Positions 44,837-53,126 of a stretch of 64,000 bases of DNA are shown here, piece by piece. The stretch is taken from assembly GCA_002728135.1 (NCBI GenBank), contig PBVE01000018.1, positions 62,001-126,000 on the forward strand. The letters run 5' to 3'. The position numbers were made by a program, and so were the translations under genes. The stretch comes from Rhodospirillaceae bacterium. Lineage in GTDB: Bacteria > Pseudomonadota > Alphaproteobacteria > UBA828. Every line of letters starts with the position of its first letter. Position 1 is the first letter of the stretch. The notes beneath the pieces are model-generated. The model saw only the letters and a program-made list of their open reading frames with translations. It was not told the origin of the DNA and ran no database searches.

Positions 44837-45850
44837 ATGACTGATGCTGCTAATGCCTTAGTTCTCTTTTCCAATTTTGTACTTATCCCTGGTTTAACGT
44901 ATGGCTCACAATTAGCTCTAGGGGCACTAGGTGTCACACTAATATTTGGAATTCTAAGGTTTGCCAATTTTGCACATGGTGATCTTATGGCTCTTGGAAC
45001 GATGTTTGTGATTTTAGTTACGTGGTGGTTCCAAGACCTAGGCATATCAATCAACCCATTACCAACTGCACTATTGGCATTGCCATTTGGTATTATTGCA
45101 GCTGTTATTGTAAGTATTTTGATAGATAAAAGTGTTTATAAATTTTATCGAAAAAGGAAAAGCCCACCGGTAGTTTTCTTAATTGCATCCATAGGAGTCA
45201 TGTTTATACTTAATGGACTTGTTCGCTTTATCATCGGTCCGAATGACCAAAAATTTGATGATGGTGCAAGATTTTTATTAAAATTTCAGGATTTTAAAAT
45301 TCTAACTGGCCTAAAAGAAGGTTTAGCTATAAAGCTTTCACAGGGACTTACTGTTATAGTAGCTATTGTTGTAGTTACAGCACTGTTTTTATTTTTGCAA
45401 AAATCTCGTGCTGGGAAAGCAATGCGTGCTTATTCTGATAATGTAGATTTAGCACTCTTATCAGGAATAGAGCCTGAGAAAGTTGTTTTTTACGCATGGT
45501 TAATAGCCGGGACACTAGCCGTTATTGCGGGAAGCCTCTATGGTTTGGATAAAAGCTTCAAACCATTTACATATTTTTCTCTTCTCTTACCAATATTTGC
45601 ATCAGCAATTTTGGGGGGCATTGGACACCCTTTGGGAGCTATAATTGGTGCATATACAGTTGCTTTCTCTGAAGTAACTATTACATACGCTTATAAAAAG
45701 TTTTTAAAATATATTCTTCCCGAAAAATGGGAGCCTGATCATCTTGTCCAACTTTTGTCAACCGACTATAAATTTGCCGTCTCTTTTATTATTTTAGTTG
45801 TTGTTCTTTTAATCAGACCGACAGGGATCTTTAAGGGGCGAGTTATTTAA
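44837..45850 (+). CDS. livH: ABC transporter permease, LivH type
   Basis: 337 residues and about eight membrane helices. ALGALGVTLIFGILRFANFA is the LivH signature and ILGGIGHPLGAIIGAY near the C-terminus is the ATPase-contact loop. It overlaps the LivM-type gene by one base (TAATG), so the two permeases are made in equal amounts. Confidence 0.92.
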   Translation: MTDAANALVLFSNFVLIPGLTYGSQLALGALGVTLIFGILRFANFAHGDLMALGTMFVILVTWWFQDLGISINPLPTALLALPFGIIAAVIVSILIDKSVYKFYRKRKSPPVVFLIASIGVMFILNGLVRFIIGPNDQKFDDGARFLLKFQDFKILTGLKEGLAIKLSQGLTVIVAIVVVTALFLFLQKSRAGKAMRAYSDNVDLALLSGIEPEKVVFYAWLIAGTLAVIAGSLYGLDKSFKPFTYFSLLLPIFASAILGGIGHPLGAIIGAYTVAFSEVTITYAYKKFLKYILPEKWEPDHLVQLLSTDYKFAVSFIILVVVLLIRPTGIFKGRVI

Positions 45851-47169
45851 TGTTCAAAAATCGCCCCTTACTAATCTTTTCAGCAATCACTATTGCACTC
45901 TTGGCTGTTGGTTTTGGTCAATCATGGAATGTAAGTCTTACTATTCTAAACTTATGTCTAATTTCATCTATAATGGCACTTGGTTTAAATATGCAATGGG
46001 GGTATGCAGGTCTTCCTAACCTTGGAGTAATGGGGTTTACCGCACTTGGTGGTCTTGCTGGGGTATTAGTATCAAAACCCCCAGTTATTGAAGCATGGAC
46101 AGTAGGAGGAAGTAATTTAGGGCTTGCAGCACTGATGCTTCTTATAAGTGTAGGTGTGATTGTAATAATAAGAAGACTAGTCAAGAATAAAAAAATACGA
46201 AACTTATTAACAGTTATTGGTATAATTGCAGGTTATTTTGTTGTGCGTATGTTTTTTAATCCTGCGGTTGAAGCAATTGAAGCAGTCGATAGTTCTCGAA
46301 CAGGATACCTTGGAGGAGCAGGCTTACCAATCATATTTTCATGGGTGATTGGAGCTATTCTTGCAGGTGCTGCTGCTTGGGTGATTGGAAAAATTTCTTT
46401 AGGCCTTAGAGCTGATTATTTTGCTATTGCTACTCTTGGGATTTCAGAAATAATTATAGCTATATTAAAGAATGAAGACTGGCTAAGTCGTGGTGTAAAA
46501 AATGTTACTGGCCTTAAACGGCCAGTACCGTATGAGATTGATCTCCAAGAAAGTTTCTGGTTCATAGATTTGAGTTCTTGGCTTGGCTCTAGTGCTGTTG
46601 ATATATCCATAATATTTGTGAAAATCTCCTATGCGATTATCTTTGTAATAGTTTTATTACTGCTGATTTGGATAAGTGAGCGTGCTCTCAATTCTCCGTG
46701 GGGAAGAATGATGAAAGCAATAAGAGACAATGAAGATGCAGCAGCAGCGATGGGGAAAAATGTCAAAAATCGACATTTACAGGTTTTTATTATGGGCGCT
46801 GCCATCCTAGGTCTTGCTGGGGCAATGCTTACAACATTAGATGGACAGCTTACACCGGCAAGTTATTCACCTTTAAGATATACATTTGTAATTTGGGTTA
46901 TGGTTATCGTTGGAGGTGCAGGCAATAATTGGGGTTCTGTTGCTGGGGCTTTTACAATTTGGTTTCTTTGGGTTGAAGCAGAACCTGCAGGACTTTGGTT
47001 AATGGAGCAAATTACTTCTAACCTTCCAGATGAAAATAATTTTAGGCAACACCTGATTAAGGGGGCGCCTCATATGCGTGTAATTGTTATGGGGGCCATA
47101 TTGCTACTAGTTTTAAGATTTAGCCCGAGAGGTTTAATTCCAGAGAGAACCAGACAACAATACGAATAA
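45850..47169 (+). CDS. livM: ABC transporter permease, LivM type, extended
   Basis: 439 residues, longer than typical LivM (about 320-380) by an insertion near residues 105-160 that contains RRLVKNKKIRN and an extra hydrophobic stretch. LNMQWGYAGLPNLGVMGF and GGAGNNWGSVAGAFTIWF are LivM hallmarks. The coding region contains an 8-bp hairpin (46506-46527) of no obvious consequence. It is the last gene of the importer operon, convergent with zur with eight bases between stops. Confidence 0.9.
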   Translation: MFKNRPLLIFSAITIALLAVGFGQSWNVSLTILNLCLISSIMALGLNMQWGYAGLPNLGVMGFTALGGLAGVLVSKPPVIEAWTVGGSNLGLAALMLLISVGVIVIIRRLVKNKKIRNLLTVIGIIAGYFVVRMFFNPAVEAIEAVDSSRTGYLGGAGLPIIFSWVIGAILAGAAAWVIGKISLGLRADYFAIATLGISEIIIAILKNEDWLSRGVKNVTGLKRPVPYEIDLQESFWFIDLSSWLGSSAVDISIIFVKISYAIIFVIVLLLLIWISERALNSPWGRMMKAIRDNEDAAAAMGKNVKNRHLQVFIMGAAILGLAGAMLTTLDGQLTPASYSPLRYTFVIWVMVIVGGAGNNWGSVAGAFTIWFLWVEAEPAGLWLMEQITSNLPDENNFRQHLIKGAPHMRVIVMGAILLLVLRFSPRGLIPERTRQQYE

Positions 47170-47177
47170 GATATAAT

Positions 47178-47612
47178 TTAAATAGATTTATTTTGTGTTT
47201 CACAATTATGGCAAAGGCCATGCATTTCTAGTGTCTGCTTCTTTACTGTAAAACTTTCTTTTTCAGCAATTTTATCTAAGCCCAGTTCTATTGAATTATC
47301 TGATATTTCTTTTACATGACCACAATCTATACAAATAATAAACCCAACCATAGAGTCCGAGTCATCATCTGACCTATTACATGCAACAAAGGCATTAACA
47401 GATTCAATTCTATGTGCCATTCCACTAGCAACCAACTTGTCTAACGCTCTGTAAACCTGTAGAGGTGCTCTAAAACCCTTATCTCGTAATTTTTCTAAAA
47501 TTGAATAGGCACTAACCGGTGATGTAGAATCAGATAGTACTTCCATCACAAGTGACTGATTCTTTGTAAGATTAATTTTTTTTCCAGCTAAATGACCCAT
47601 AATCCTATCCAT
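47178..47612 (-). CDS. zur: Zinc uptake regulator Zur (Fur family)
   Basis: 144 residues with Fur-type winged helix (residues about 10-85, LRDKGFRAPLQVYRALDKLV) and two zinc-binding pairs: CIDCGHVKE (about 100-108) and HGLCHNC at the C-terminus. It represses zinc uptake genes when zinc is plentiful. It overlaps znuB by eight bases at the end of the znuC-znuB operon. The matching 18-bp operator is at 49342-49359. Zur rather than Fur is chosen because of the Znu context. Confidence 0.9.
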   Translation of the reverse strand: MDRIMGHLAGKKINLTKNQSLVMEVLSDSTSPVSAYSILEKLRDKGFRAPLQVYRALDKLVASGMAHRIESVNAFVACNRSDDDSDSMVGFIICIDCGHVKEISDNSIELGLDKIAEKESFTVKKQTLEMHGLCHNCETQNKSI

Positions 47613-48432
47613 TTAACTTTGAATTAAGACGATAATAATACGCTTTCAGACCCCAAATTGGAAGAATACTAATTAAAAACAAACAAAAAGCAGATAATAC
47701 TATACTCGGCCCAGATGGAGTATCCCATTCTAAGGAAGAAAAGAGCCCAGAAATTACAGCTAAAACACCAACCAAGGATGCAATTATTGCCATTTGCTCG
47801 GGACCAGAAGAAAAACGCCTGGCAGTAACTGCAGGGATTATTAGCAAAGCAGTGATAAGTAAAAGTCCAACGACTTTAATTGATATGGCTACTACTCCGG
47901 CAACAAGCAGCATGAAAACAAAATCATACAAACGAATGTTAACACCTTCTGCTTTTGCTAATTCCATATCTACTGTGCCGGCAAAAAGAGGACGCCAAAT
48001 AATAACGGTTATTCCTAAAACAATTGAGCCCCCAACATAAATGATCAGTAAATCAGGGACAGATACTGCAAGAATGTCACCAAACAAAAAGGACATAATA
48101 TCTACGCGTATCCAAGTAATAAAGGACAGGCTTATAAGGCCTAAAGCTAAAGAAGAATGTGCAAGAATTCCCAAAAGGGAGTCGGCCGAAACATTAGCCC
48201 TAGCCTGTAATAACAAAAGGGATAAAGCAATAATGGTAGCTATTATAAAAACAAATAACGTAGTATTCGAATTGAGTAAAATAGCTAATGCAACCCCAAG
48301 CAATGATGCATGAGATATAGTATCCCCATAGTAAGCAAGTTTACGCCAAACGATGAAGCATCCTAAAGGACCTGCAACAATAGCCACTCCGATGCCGGCT
48401 ATTAACGCACGAGTAAAAAAATCATCAAACAT
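47605..48432 (-). CDS. znuB: Zinc ABC transporter permease ZnuB
   Basis: 275 residues, about eight membrane helices, ABC-3 family: GPLGCFIVWRKLAYYGDTIS near the start and GLLLITALLIIPAVTARR in the second half are characteristic of ZnuB/MntB permeases. It pairs with ZnuC and ZnuA. It overlaps zur by eight bases and begins within the end of a 29-codon open frame that follows znuC. Confidence 0.92.
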   Translation of the reverse strand: MFDDFFTRALIAGIGVAIVAGPLGCFIVWRKLAYYGDTISHASLLGVALAILLNSNTTLFVFIIATIIALSLLLLQARANVSADSLLGILAHSSLALGLISLSFITWIRVDIMSFLFGDILAVSVPDLLIIYVGGSIVLGITVIIWRPLFAGTVDMELAKAEGVNIRLYDFVFMLLVAGVVAISIKVVGLLLITALLIIPAVTARRFSSGPEQMAIIASLVGVLAVISGLFSSLEWDTPSGPSIVLSAFCLFLISILPIWGLKAYYYRLNSKLNG

Positions 48433-48514
48433 TAAATTTTACTATTTCAGTCAACTCAAATGAAGGATTCATTCCAGCTCTATTATGCTCAGTGACTATT
48501 TGTATGATGACCAT
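48425..48514 (-). CDS. Small open frame coupling znuC to znuB, candidate peptide
   Basis: A 29-codon frame starts with an ATG that shares one base with the znuC stop (TAATG) and stops eight bases inside znuB (ATG at 48432, TGA at 48427-48425). Its composition is mixed, with MVIIQIV at the start and no strong membrane segment. I do not recognise it. Its tight overlaps suggest it keeps ribosomes moving from znuC to znuB across the gap. Existence as a functional peptide is unproven. Confidence 0.3.
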   Translation of the reverse strand: MVIIQIVTEHNRAGMNPSFELTEIVKFNV

Positions 48515-49272
48515 TAGGTTTCCTTTTGTTGTTCCACACTTCCATCGGGTAAATGAGTATGGTCATGGCTATGTTCATATATTGCAAGTTCTTTTACAGC
48601 ACGAACACCGAATAGCTCTTTATATTCTTTACTGGATGCAACCACTTTAGGCGTGCCAGAACAACAAACGTGTCCATTTAAACATATTACTTTATCAGTC
48701 GAAGCCATTACTATATGTAAATTATGAGATATTAAGAGAATTCCAGCACTGAGTTCATCTCTAATATCTTTGATTAGTTCATAAATGGCTATTTCTCCAT
48801 TAAAATCTACACCTTGCATTGGCTCGTCCAAAACAATCAGTTTTGGCTTTGCTGATATAGCCCTTGCCAATAAAACTCGCTGAAACTCACCACCAGATAA
48901 ATTTCTAATTTGTTCATTCTCGAGGTGCATTACACCAGCTAAATCTAGGGCTGCATGAATTTGATTTAAATTTATACTATTGGTTAATCTCATAAACCTG
49001 CGGACATTCAGAGGTAAAGTCCAATCTATTTTTACTGTCTGAGGTACATATCCTATACCAGTAGTTGTATTACGTTGAACCTGCCCCTCACTCGGATTAA
49101 TTATTCCTAGAACGAGTTTAGCAGTAGTAGATTTTCCTGATCCATTAGGTCCAATAAGTGTAAGTATTTCACCTAAATCTATTTTTAAGTCAACGCCTCT
49201 TACCAACCACCTTTTACCACGTTGAACACCTACATTTGTCAAATCAACTAATAGATTCTTGTTTATTTGCAT
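48514..49272 (-). CDS. znuC: Zinc ABC transporter ATP-binding protein ZnuC
   Basis: 252 residues. GPNGSGKSTTAKLVLG near 42-57, signature LSGGEFQRVLLARA, Walker B VLDEPMQGVDF and H-loop SHNLHIVM. The C-terminus is histidine-rich (EHSHDHTH), typical of ZnuC. It is divergent from znuA, with the Zur box in between, and is first of a znuC-znuB-zur operon. Confidence 0.93.
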   Translation of the reverse strand: MQINKNLLVDLTNVGVQRGKRWLVRGVDLKIDLGEILTLIGPNGSGKSTTAKLVLGIINPSEGQVQRNTTTGIGYVPQTVKIDWTLPLNVRRFMRLTNSINLNQIHAALDLAGVMHLENEQIRNLSGGEFQRVLLARAISAKPKLIVLDEPMQGVDFNGEIAIYELIKDIRDELSAGILLISHNLHIVMASTDKVICLNGHVCCSGTPKVVASSKEYKELFGVRAVKELAIYEHSHDHTHLPDGSVEQQKET

Positions 49273-49341
49273 TGATTTTCAAACCTTAAATAAATTCAAG
49301 AGTGTTTGTATAAACAATATGGACAAAATATAATAATAAAT

Positions 49342-49359
49342 GTAATGTTATAACATTAC
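49342..49359. promoter_or_regulatory. Zur-type operator between znuC and znuA
   Basis: GTAATGTTA joined to TAACATTAC is a perfect 18-bp palindrome. It fits the known Zur operator pattern with an ATGTTATAACAT core. It lies 54 bases before the znuA ATG and 70 bases before the znuC start, in the only gap shared by the divergent transcripts, so one box can repress both. Direct Zur binding is inferred. Confidence 0.85.
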
Positions 49360-49412
49360 TATTAAAAATTATATAAAATCAATAATCTTTAGTTTAATTT
49401 TGGGTGTCAATT

Positions 49413-50474
49413 ATGAAAATATTTTTTCTTATCCTTCCATTAGTGTTTTTTATATCGGGTCAAGCACTAAGTGAAGTGAAAGTTGTAACTTCTATAAAAC
49501 CAATTCATTCATTAGTAGCAAATATTATGAAGGGTTCAACATATCCAAAGCTAATTGTAGATTCATCAGGCACACCACATCATTACAACTTAAAACCATC
49601 ACAAGTAAAGGCAATACAAAATGCAGATCTTATTATATGGGTAAGTAATACACTGGAAGGTTTTCTGAAAAAGCCAATAGAGGTAAATGCAAAAAAAGCA
49701 AAAAAGTTTGAGATATTAGAGAGTGATAAGATTAAAAGATTAAAAATAAGGGAAAAAATCTACATAACTCGAGTAGAAGATACCCACCATGACGAACATC
49801 ATGACGAACATAAAGACGAACATAAAGACGAACATCATGACGAACATCATGATGAACATAAAGATGCCCACCATGACGAACATCATGACGAACATCATGA
49901 CGAACATAAAGATGCCCACCATGACGAACATCATCATGATCATTCAAATATGATTTATGACCCACATATCTGGTTAGACACTGGAAATGCAAAAATTATT
50001 GTAAAAATTATTGCAGAAATCTTGGCTAATATAGACCCCGAGAATGAAAATTTATATAGAGCAAATGAGTTAGATACGGTTGAAAGAATTAAAAATCTTG
50101 AAAGTGAAATTCAAATACTTTTAGAACCTGTCAAAGATTCAAAATTTATAGCTACCCATGATGCATACTACTATATTGAGAATCAGTTTAATATTGACTC
50201 CCTATATCATATTGTAAACGCTCCTGAAGATCTAATGAGTGCATCTACTATAAGAAATGCAATTAAATTATTGGAAACTAATCCAGGTATTTGTTTGTTT
50301 ACAGAACCAGGCTTTGATAACGCAAGAATGTCTAGTACTTTAAATAAGAATATAAATGAAATAGCAACACTAGACCCCTCTGGCTCCTTAATCGCTTCTG
50401 GGCCTGATCATTATTTTGAATTTATGACTGGTAATGCAAGAACACTCAATGAATGTTTAAAAAATTCTAAATGA
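49413..50474 (+). CDS. znuA: Zinc ABC transporter substrate-binding protein ZnuA, with long His/Asp/Glu repeat
   Basis: The ATG at 49413 (353 residues) is preferred over GTG at 49404: GGGTG lies before it and it gives a clean signal peptide (KIFFLILPLVFFISGQALS). Zinc ligands are in TPHHYNL, DPHIWLD, ATHDAYYY and EPGFD. Between them lies a low-complexity loop of DEH and HHDEHKDA units, about 55 residues (nucleotides 49783-49943), the zinc-gathering loop seen in ZnuA but long and repetitive here. It acts in the periplasm with ZnuB/ZnuC. Likely Zur-repressed. Confidence 0.93.
   Translation: MKIFFLILPLVFFISGQALSEVKVVTSIKPIHSLVANIMKGSTYPKLIVDSSGTPHHYNLKPSQVKAIQNADLIIWVSNTLEGFLKKPIEVNAKKAKKFEILESDKIKRLKIREKIYITRVEDTHHDEHHDEHKDEHKDEHHDEHHDEHKDAHHDEHHDEHHDEHKDAHHDEHHHDHSNMIYDPHIWLDTGNAKIIVKIIAEILANIDPENENLYRANELDTVERIKNLESEIQILLEPVKDSKFIATHDAYYYIENQFNIDSLYHIVNAPEDLMSASTIRNAIKLLETNPGICLFTEPGFDNARMSSTLNKNINEIATLDPSGSLIASGPDHYFEFMTGNARTLNECLKNSK
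49783..49943. repeat. Tandem 9-base repeats encoding the ZnuA His/Asp/Glu loop
   Basis: The unit GACGAACAT (Asp-Glu-His), with alternatives CAT and AAA insertions, is repeated many times, and a longer block ending in CATAAAGATGCCCACCAT occurs twice. The nucleotide identity between copies is higher than the protein requires, so the array probably arose by recent slippage or recombination and may vary in length between strains. Open frames on the other strand in this stretch are artefacts of the repeat. Confidence 0.9.
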
Positions 50475-50562
50475 TGATGAGACTTTTTTTAAAAAATAAT
50501 AAATGATGACTAAAAATTAAATGGTCATAATACTGCCATAGTTATTTATAAATATAAATTGC

Positions 50563-50637
50563 GAAAGGGTTGAGGCATTTATCTGTAACAAGCAGACATA
50601 CCTCCCGAAAACTGTTACTCTACTAGCCTCCCCTTTC
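50563..50637 (+). ncRNA. Putative structured RNA leader upstream of SDR gene
   Basis: The 181-base gap upstream of the SDR at 50656 is AT-rich except for this GC-rich 75-base block. GAAAGGG-TT-GAGGC (50563-50576) pairs with GCCTC-CCCTTTC (50626-50637) with a two-base bulge, giving a 12-bp closing helix. Inside it GTAACA (50585-50590) pairs with TGTTAC (50613-50618). The apical loop contains CCCGAAAA. Nested helices of this kind are typical of structured leaders or small RNAs. I cannot match it to a known riboswitch class; the pairing is seen, the function is inferred. Confidence 0.45.
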
Positions 50638-50655
50638 TCATTTTATGGAAAAAAA

Positions 50656-51408
50656 ATGTCTGATAAAAAAAAAATTGCGTGGGTTACTGGTGCCAGCTCG
50701 GGTATTGGTAAAGCATTATGTATAAAACTTATTAATAACGATTGGACCGTAATTGGTTCATCAAGAAATATAAATAACCTAAAGAATCTTAAGTTAGAAT
50801 TAGGTGAAAATTTTTATTTTATGACTGTTGATATAAAAAATAGAAACAGCATAAACTCTGCAGTAAAAAAAATTTTTTCAGAAATTGGCAACATAGATCT
50901 GGCGATATTAAATGCAGGCATCTATCAACCAGAAACTGATGGATTTAACATTGATATATCTGAGGATACTATTTCAACAAATGTAATAGGTACTATGAAC
51001 TGTCTTTCAGCTATCTTGCCGGAATTTATACAAAGAGGAAATGGACATTTAGTACTAATGTCCTCTATCGCTGGTTACAGAGGTTTACCTAAAGCATATT
51101 CATATACATCTAGCAGAGCTGCAATAATCAATTTGGCGGAATCTTTAAAAATTGATTTAACCTCAAAAGGAATAAAAATACAGCTGATTACACCGGGTTT
51201 TGTTGACACAGAGTTAACGCAGAAGAACGATTTTTATATGCCATTCCTGATCAACTCTGAAACTGCTGCATCGATGATTATAAAAGGATTATCTAAAAAT
51301 AACTTTGAAATAACCTTTCCAAGAAAACTAAGCTATATAATGAAAATATTAAGAATTTTACCTTATCCTTTATATTTCCTAATAGTCCGGCAGTTTACAA
51401 AAAAGTGA
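50656..51408 (+). CDS. Short-chain dehydrogenase/reductase linked to lipid-modification cluster
   Basis: 250 residues. TGASSGIGKALCIKL near 10-24, LNAGIYQ near 90, the catalytic Ser in LMSSIAGYRG, and a YTSSRAA segment in which the usual YxxxK lysine is Arg; the Tyr is kept. The C-terminal hydrophobic tail (ILRILPYPLYFLIV) suggests membrane association. SDRs of this type sit beside CFA-like/DUF1365/DUF3833 genes in many proteobacteria. Here it faces the operon, with only three bases between its stop and that of DUF3833. A putative structured leader precedes it. Confidence 0.88.
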   Translation: MSDKKKIAWVTGASSGIGKALCIKLINNDWTVIGSSRNINNLKNLKLELGENFYFMTVDIKNRNSINSAVKKIFSEIGNIDLAILNAGIYQPETDGFNIDISEDTISTNVIGTMNCLSAILPEFIQRGNGHLVLMSSIAGYRGLPKAYSYTSSRAAIINLAESLKIDLTSKGIKIQLITPGFVDTELTQKNDFYMPFLINSETAASMIIKGLSKNNFEITFPRKLSYIMKILRILPYPLYFLIVRQFTKK

Positions 51409-51411
51409 CAA

Positions 51412-51879
51412 TTAATGTTTTTTATAAAAAACCCATAGTCTTCCAACTACAATGCCAAACTTGGAAATAGTGGCTCTATTTATTAGAACGTTATCAGTCT
51501 GAAGAAACATCCAATCATTAAATTTTACAGTGATATGTCTATTGCCCACCTTTAAGCGAAATTTATAGCACCAATGGAAAGCCTGACCACAGACACTACC
51601 AGAGGCCTTTCCAATAACTCCTTCTGCTGAACCATCATATCTATCTTCACCTTTTTTTATTATATACCATTTACGATGGTCAACACCGCCATCTTTATAC
51701 TTAAATTCCTCCTCTAATATTAATTCTTTACCATCCAATTTTCCGGAAATCTCAACAACAAATTGTTTTGTTATCGATCCCCCAAAAGTTTCAAGAACAC
51801 CCCATGCTGTACATTTACCAGCAAAATATTCTTCAAGGTAAAACTTTGGTTCAGTGTTTTTAAATTGATTTAATTTCAT
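51412..51879 (-). CDS. DUF3833 family protein
   Basis: 155 residues. YLEEYFAGKCTAWGVLETFGG, LILEEEFKYKDG and RKWYIIKKGEDRYDGSAEGV are the conserved core of DUF3833, a lipocalin-like family of unknown biochemical function. It has no signal peptide here, although other family members are lipoproteins. It is the last gene of the FAD-DUF1365-CFA operon, 17 bases after the methyltransferase, and is a consistent companion of such clusters, so a role in modified-lipid handling is likely. Confidence 0.86.
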   Translation of the reverse strand: MKLNQFKNTEPKFYLEEYFAGKCTAWGVLETFGGSITKQFVVEISGKLDGKELILEEEFKYKDGGVDHRKWYIIKKGEDRYDGSAEGVIGKASGSVCGQAFHWCYKFRLKVGNRHITVKFNDWMFLQTDNVLINRATISKFGIVVGRLWVFYKKH

Positions 51880-51896
51880 TAACCCCCCTATTTTAA

Positions 51897-53126
51897 CTAA
51901 CCAGATAATAGAATTTGGTGAACATTTGTTCGCTTAGTACGAAATCCAGCCTCACAATATGATAAATAATATTTCCAAGTTCTGCAGAATCTATCGTCAA
52001 ACCCCATTTTTTTTATCTCAGGAAGAGCATTTTCGAATCTTTCTCTCCAAGCTAAAAGAGTTTTAGCATAATCATCTGCGTGGGATTTATCATGAACCCA
52101 TTTAAAACCATTATTGCTAACTAATTGCATTAACAAAGACCTAGTTGGCAGCATACCACCAGGAAAAATATATTTTTGAATAAAGTCTACACTTGAGCGA
52201 TAGTTCGAATATGCACTTTCATCAATAGTAATAGCCTGTAGAACTACTTTTCCACCTGGGCGGAGCAGTGACCTAAGTCTCTTAAAATAGAGTTCCCAAT
52301 AACGTTCTCCAACAGCCTCAATCATTTCTACAGATACTATTCTGTCAAATTGGCCAACAATATCTCTATAATCCTGTAGTAAAAATTCAACTTTTGATGA
52401 CTCATTATTATTTTTGTGAAAAATAAGTGATTCATTGTATTGAGCAGATGAAATAGTAACAGCCTTGACCTTACAATTTGTTTGTTTAGCTGCATATATT
52501 GCGAACCGGCCCCAACCAGAACCAATCTCCAATAAATTGTCCTCAGGTGAAATTTCTAATAGATTTAATAAGCGATCCGATTTACATCTTTGAGCATCCT
52601 CTAGACTAATTTCCTTGCCCTCGAACAACCCTGATGAATAAGACATACTATCATCTAGCCATAGTCTATAAAATTCATTCCCAAGATCATAATGTGCTGC
52701 AATATTGCGTCTGCTCCCATGTATAGAATTTGGACGAAAATAATGTATAAGCTTATTCAAAGAGAAGTTAAATCTACTACCATTACCGGCTGATTTCCAT
52801 GCTCTGATATTCAAGGATATTAATTCTAGTAATTTTGCTAGATCATCGCTGGACCAATCGTTATTGATATAGCCTTCAGCAAAACCAATACTACCCCAGA
52901 ATAATATTCTTCTTACAATTCTTGGATTTAAAATTTTTATCATTGCTTTAGGCCCAGGGTTAGGACCACTGAATGACTCCTTCCCTCCATCTGGCATACA
53001 AATAACAAGAGTCCCGCATTGAATTCGTCTTACTAATTTTAATAAAAAAGAATATTCTCCTTTTTCCTGAAGATTAAAACTTGGATTGGAGTCTACAAGG
53101 GCATCAAGACTATTTAAAACCATCAT
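51897..53126 (-). CDS. cfa: Cyclopropane-fatty-acyl-phospholipid synthase family methyltransferase
   Basis: 409 residues. HYDLGNEFYRLWLDDSMSYS at 145-164 and LLEIGSGWG with Glu200 and the SAM-binding glycines are the CFA hallmarks; VSVEMIEAVGERYW is the second conserved block. It methylates the double bond of membrane phospholipid acyl chains with SAM, giving cyclopropane or methylated products. It overlaps DUF1365 by four bases (ATGATG). In clusters with FAD oxidoreductase and DUF1365, related enzymes make methyl or furan fatty acids; which applies here is unknown. Confidence 0.92.
   Translation of the reverse strand: MMVLNSLDALVDSNPSFNLQEKGEYSFLLKLVRRIQCGTLVICMPDGGKESFSGPNPGPKAMIKILNPRIVRRILFWGSIGFAEGYINNDWSSDDLAKLLELISLNIRAWKSAGNGSRFNFSLNKLIHYFRPNSIHGSRRNIAAHYDLGNEFYRLWLDDSMSYSSGLFEGKEISLEDAQRCKSDRLLNLLEISPEDNLLEIGSGWGRFAIYAAKQTNCKVKAVTISSAQYNESLIFHKNNNESSKVEFLLQDYRDIVGQFDRIVSVEMIEAVGERYWELYFKRLRSLLRPGGKVVLQAITIDESAYSNYRSSVDFIQKYIFPGGMLPTRSLLMQLVSNNGFKWVHDKSHADDYAKTLLAWRERFENALPEIKKMGFDDRFCRTWKYYLSYCEAGFRTKRTNVHQILLSG

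Noticed and set aside
46506-46527. 8-bp hairpin inside the second livM
   Set aside because: TACTGGCC/GGCCAGTA over six bases is a coding-sequence coincidence; there is no positional reason for function.
49783-49943. CRISPR or other interspersed repeat array
   Set aside because: Repeats are contiguous coding units with no spacers, inside znuA.
49732-49992. Two long minus-strand frames in the ZnuA repeat region
   Set aside because: They arise because a 9-base repeat keeps several frames open; products are meaningless repeats of HDVRH or MMFVM type.
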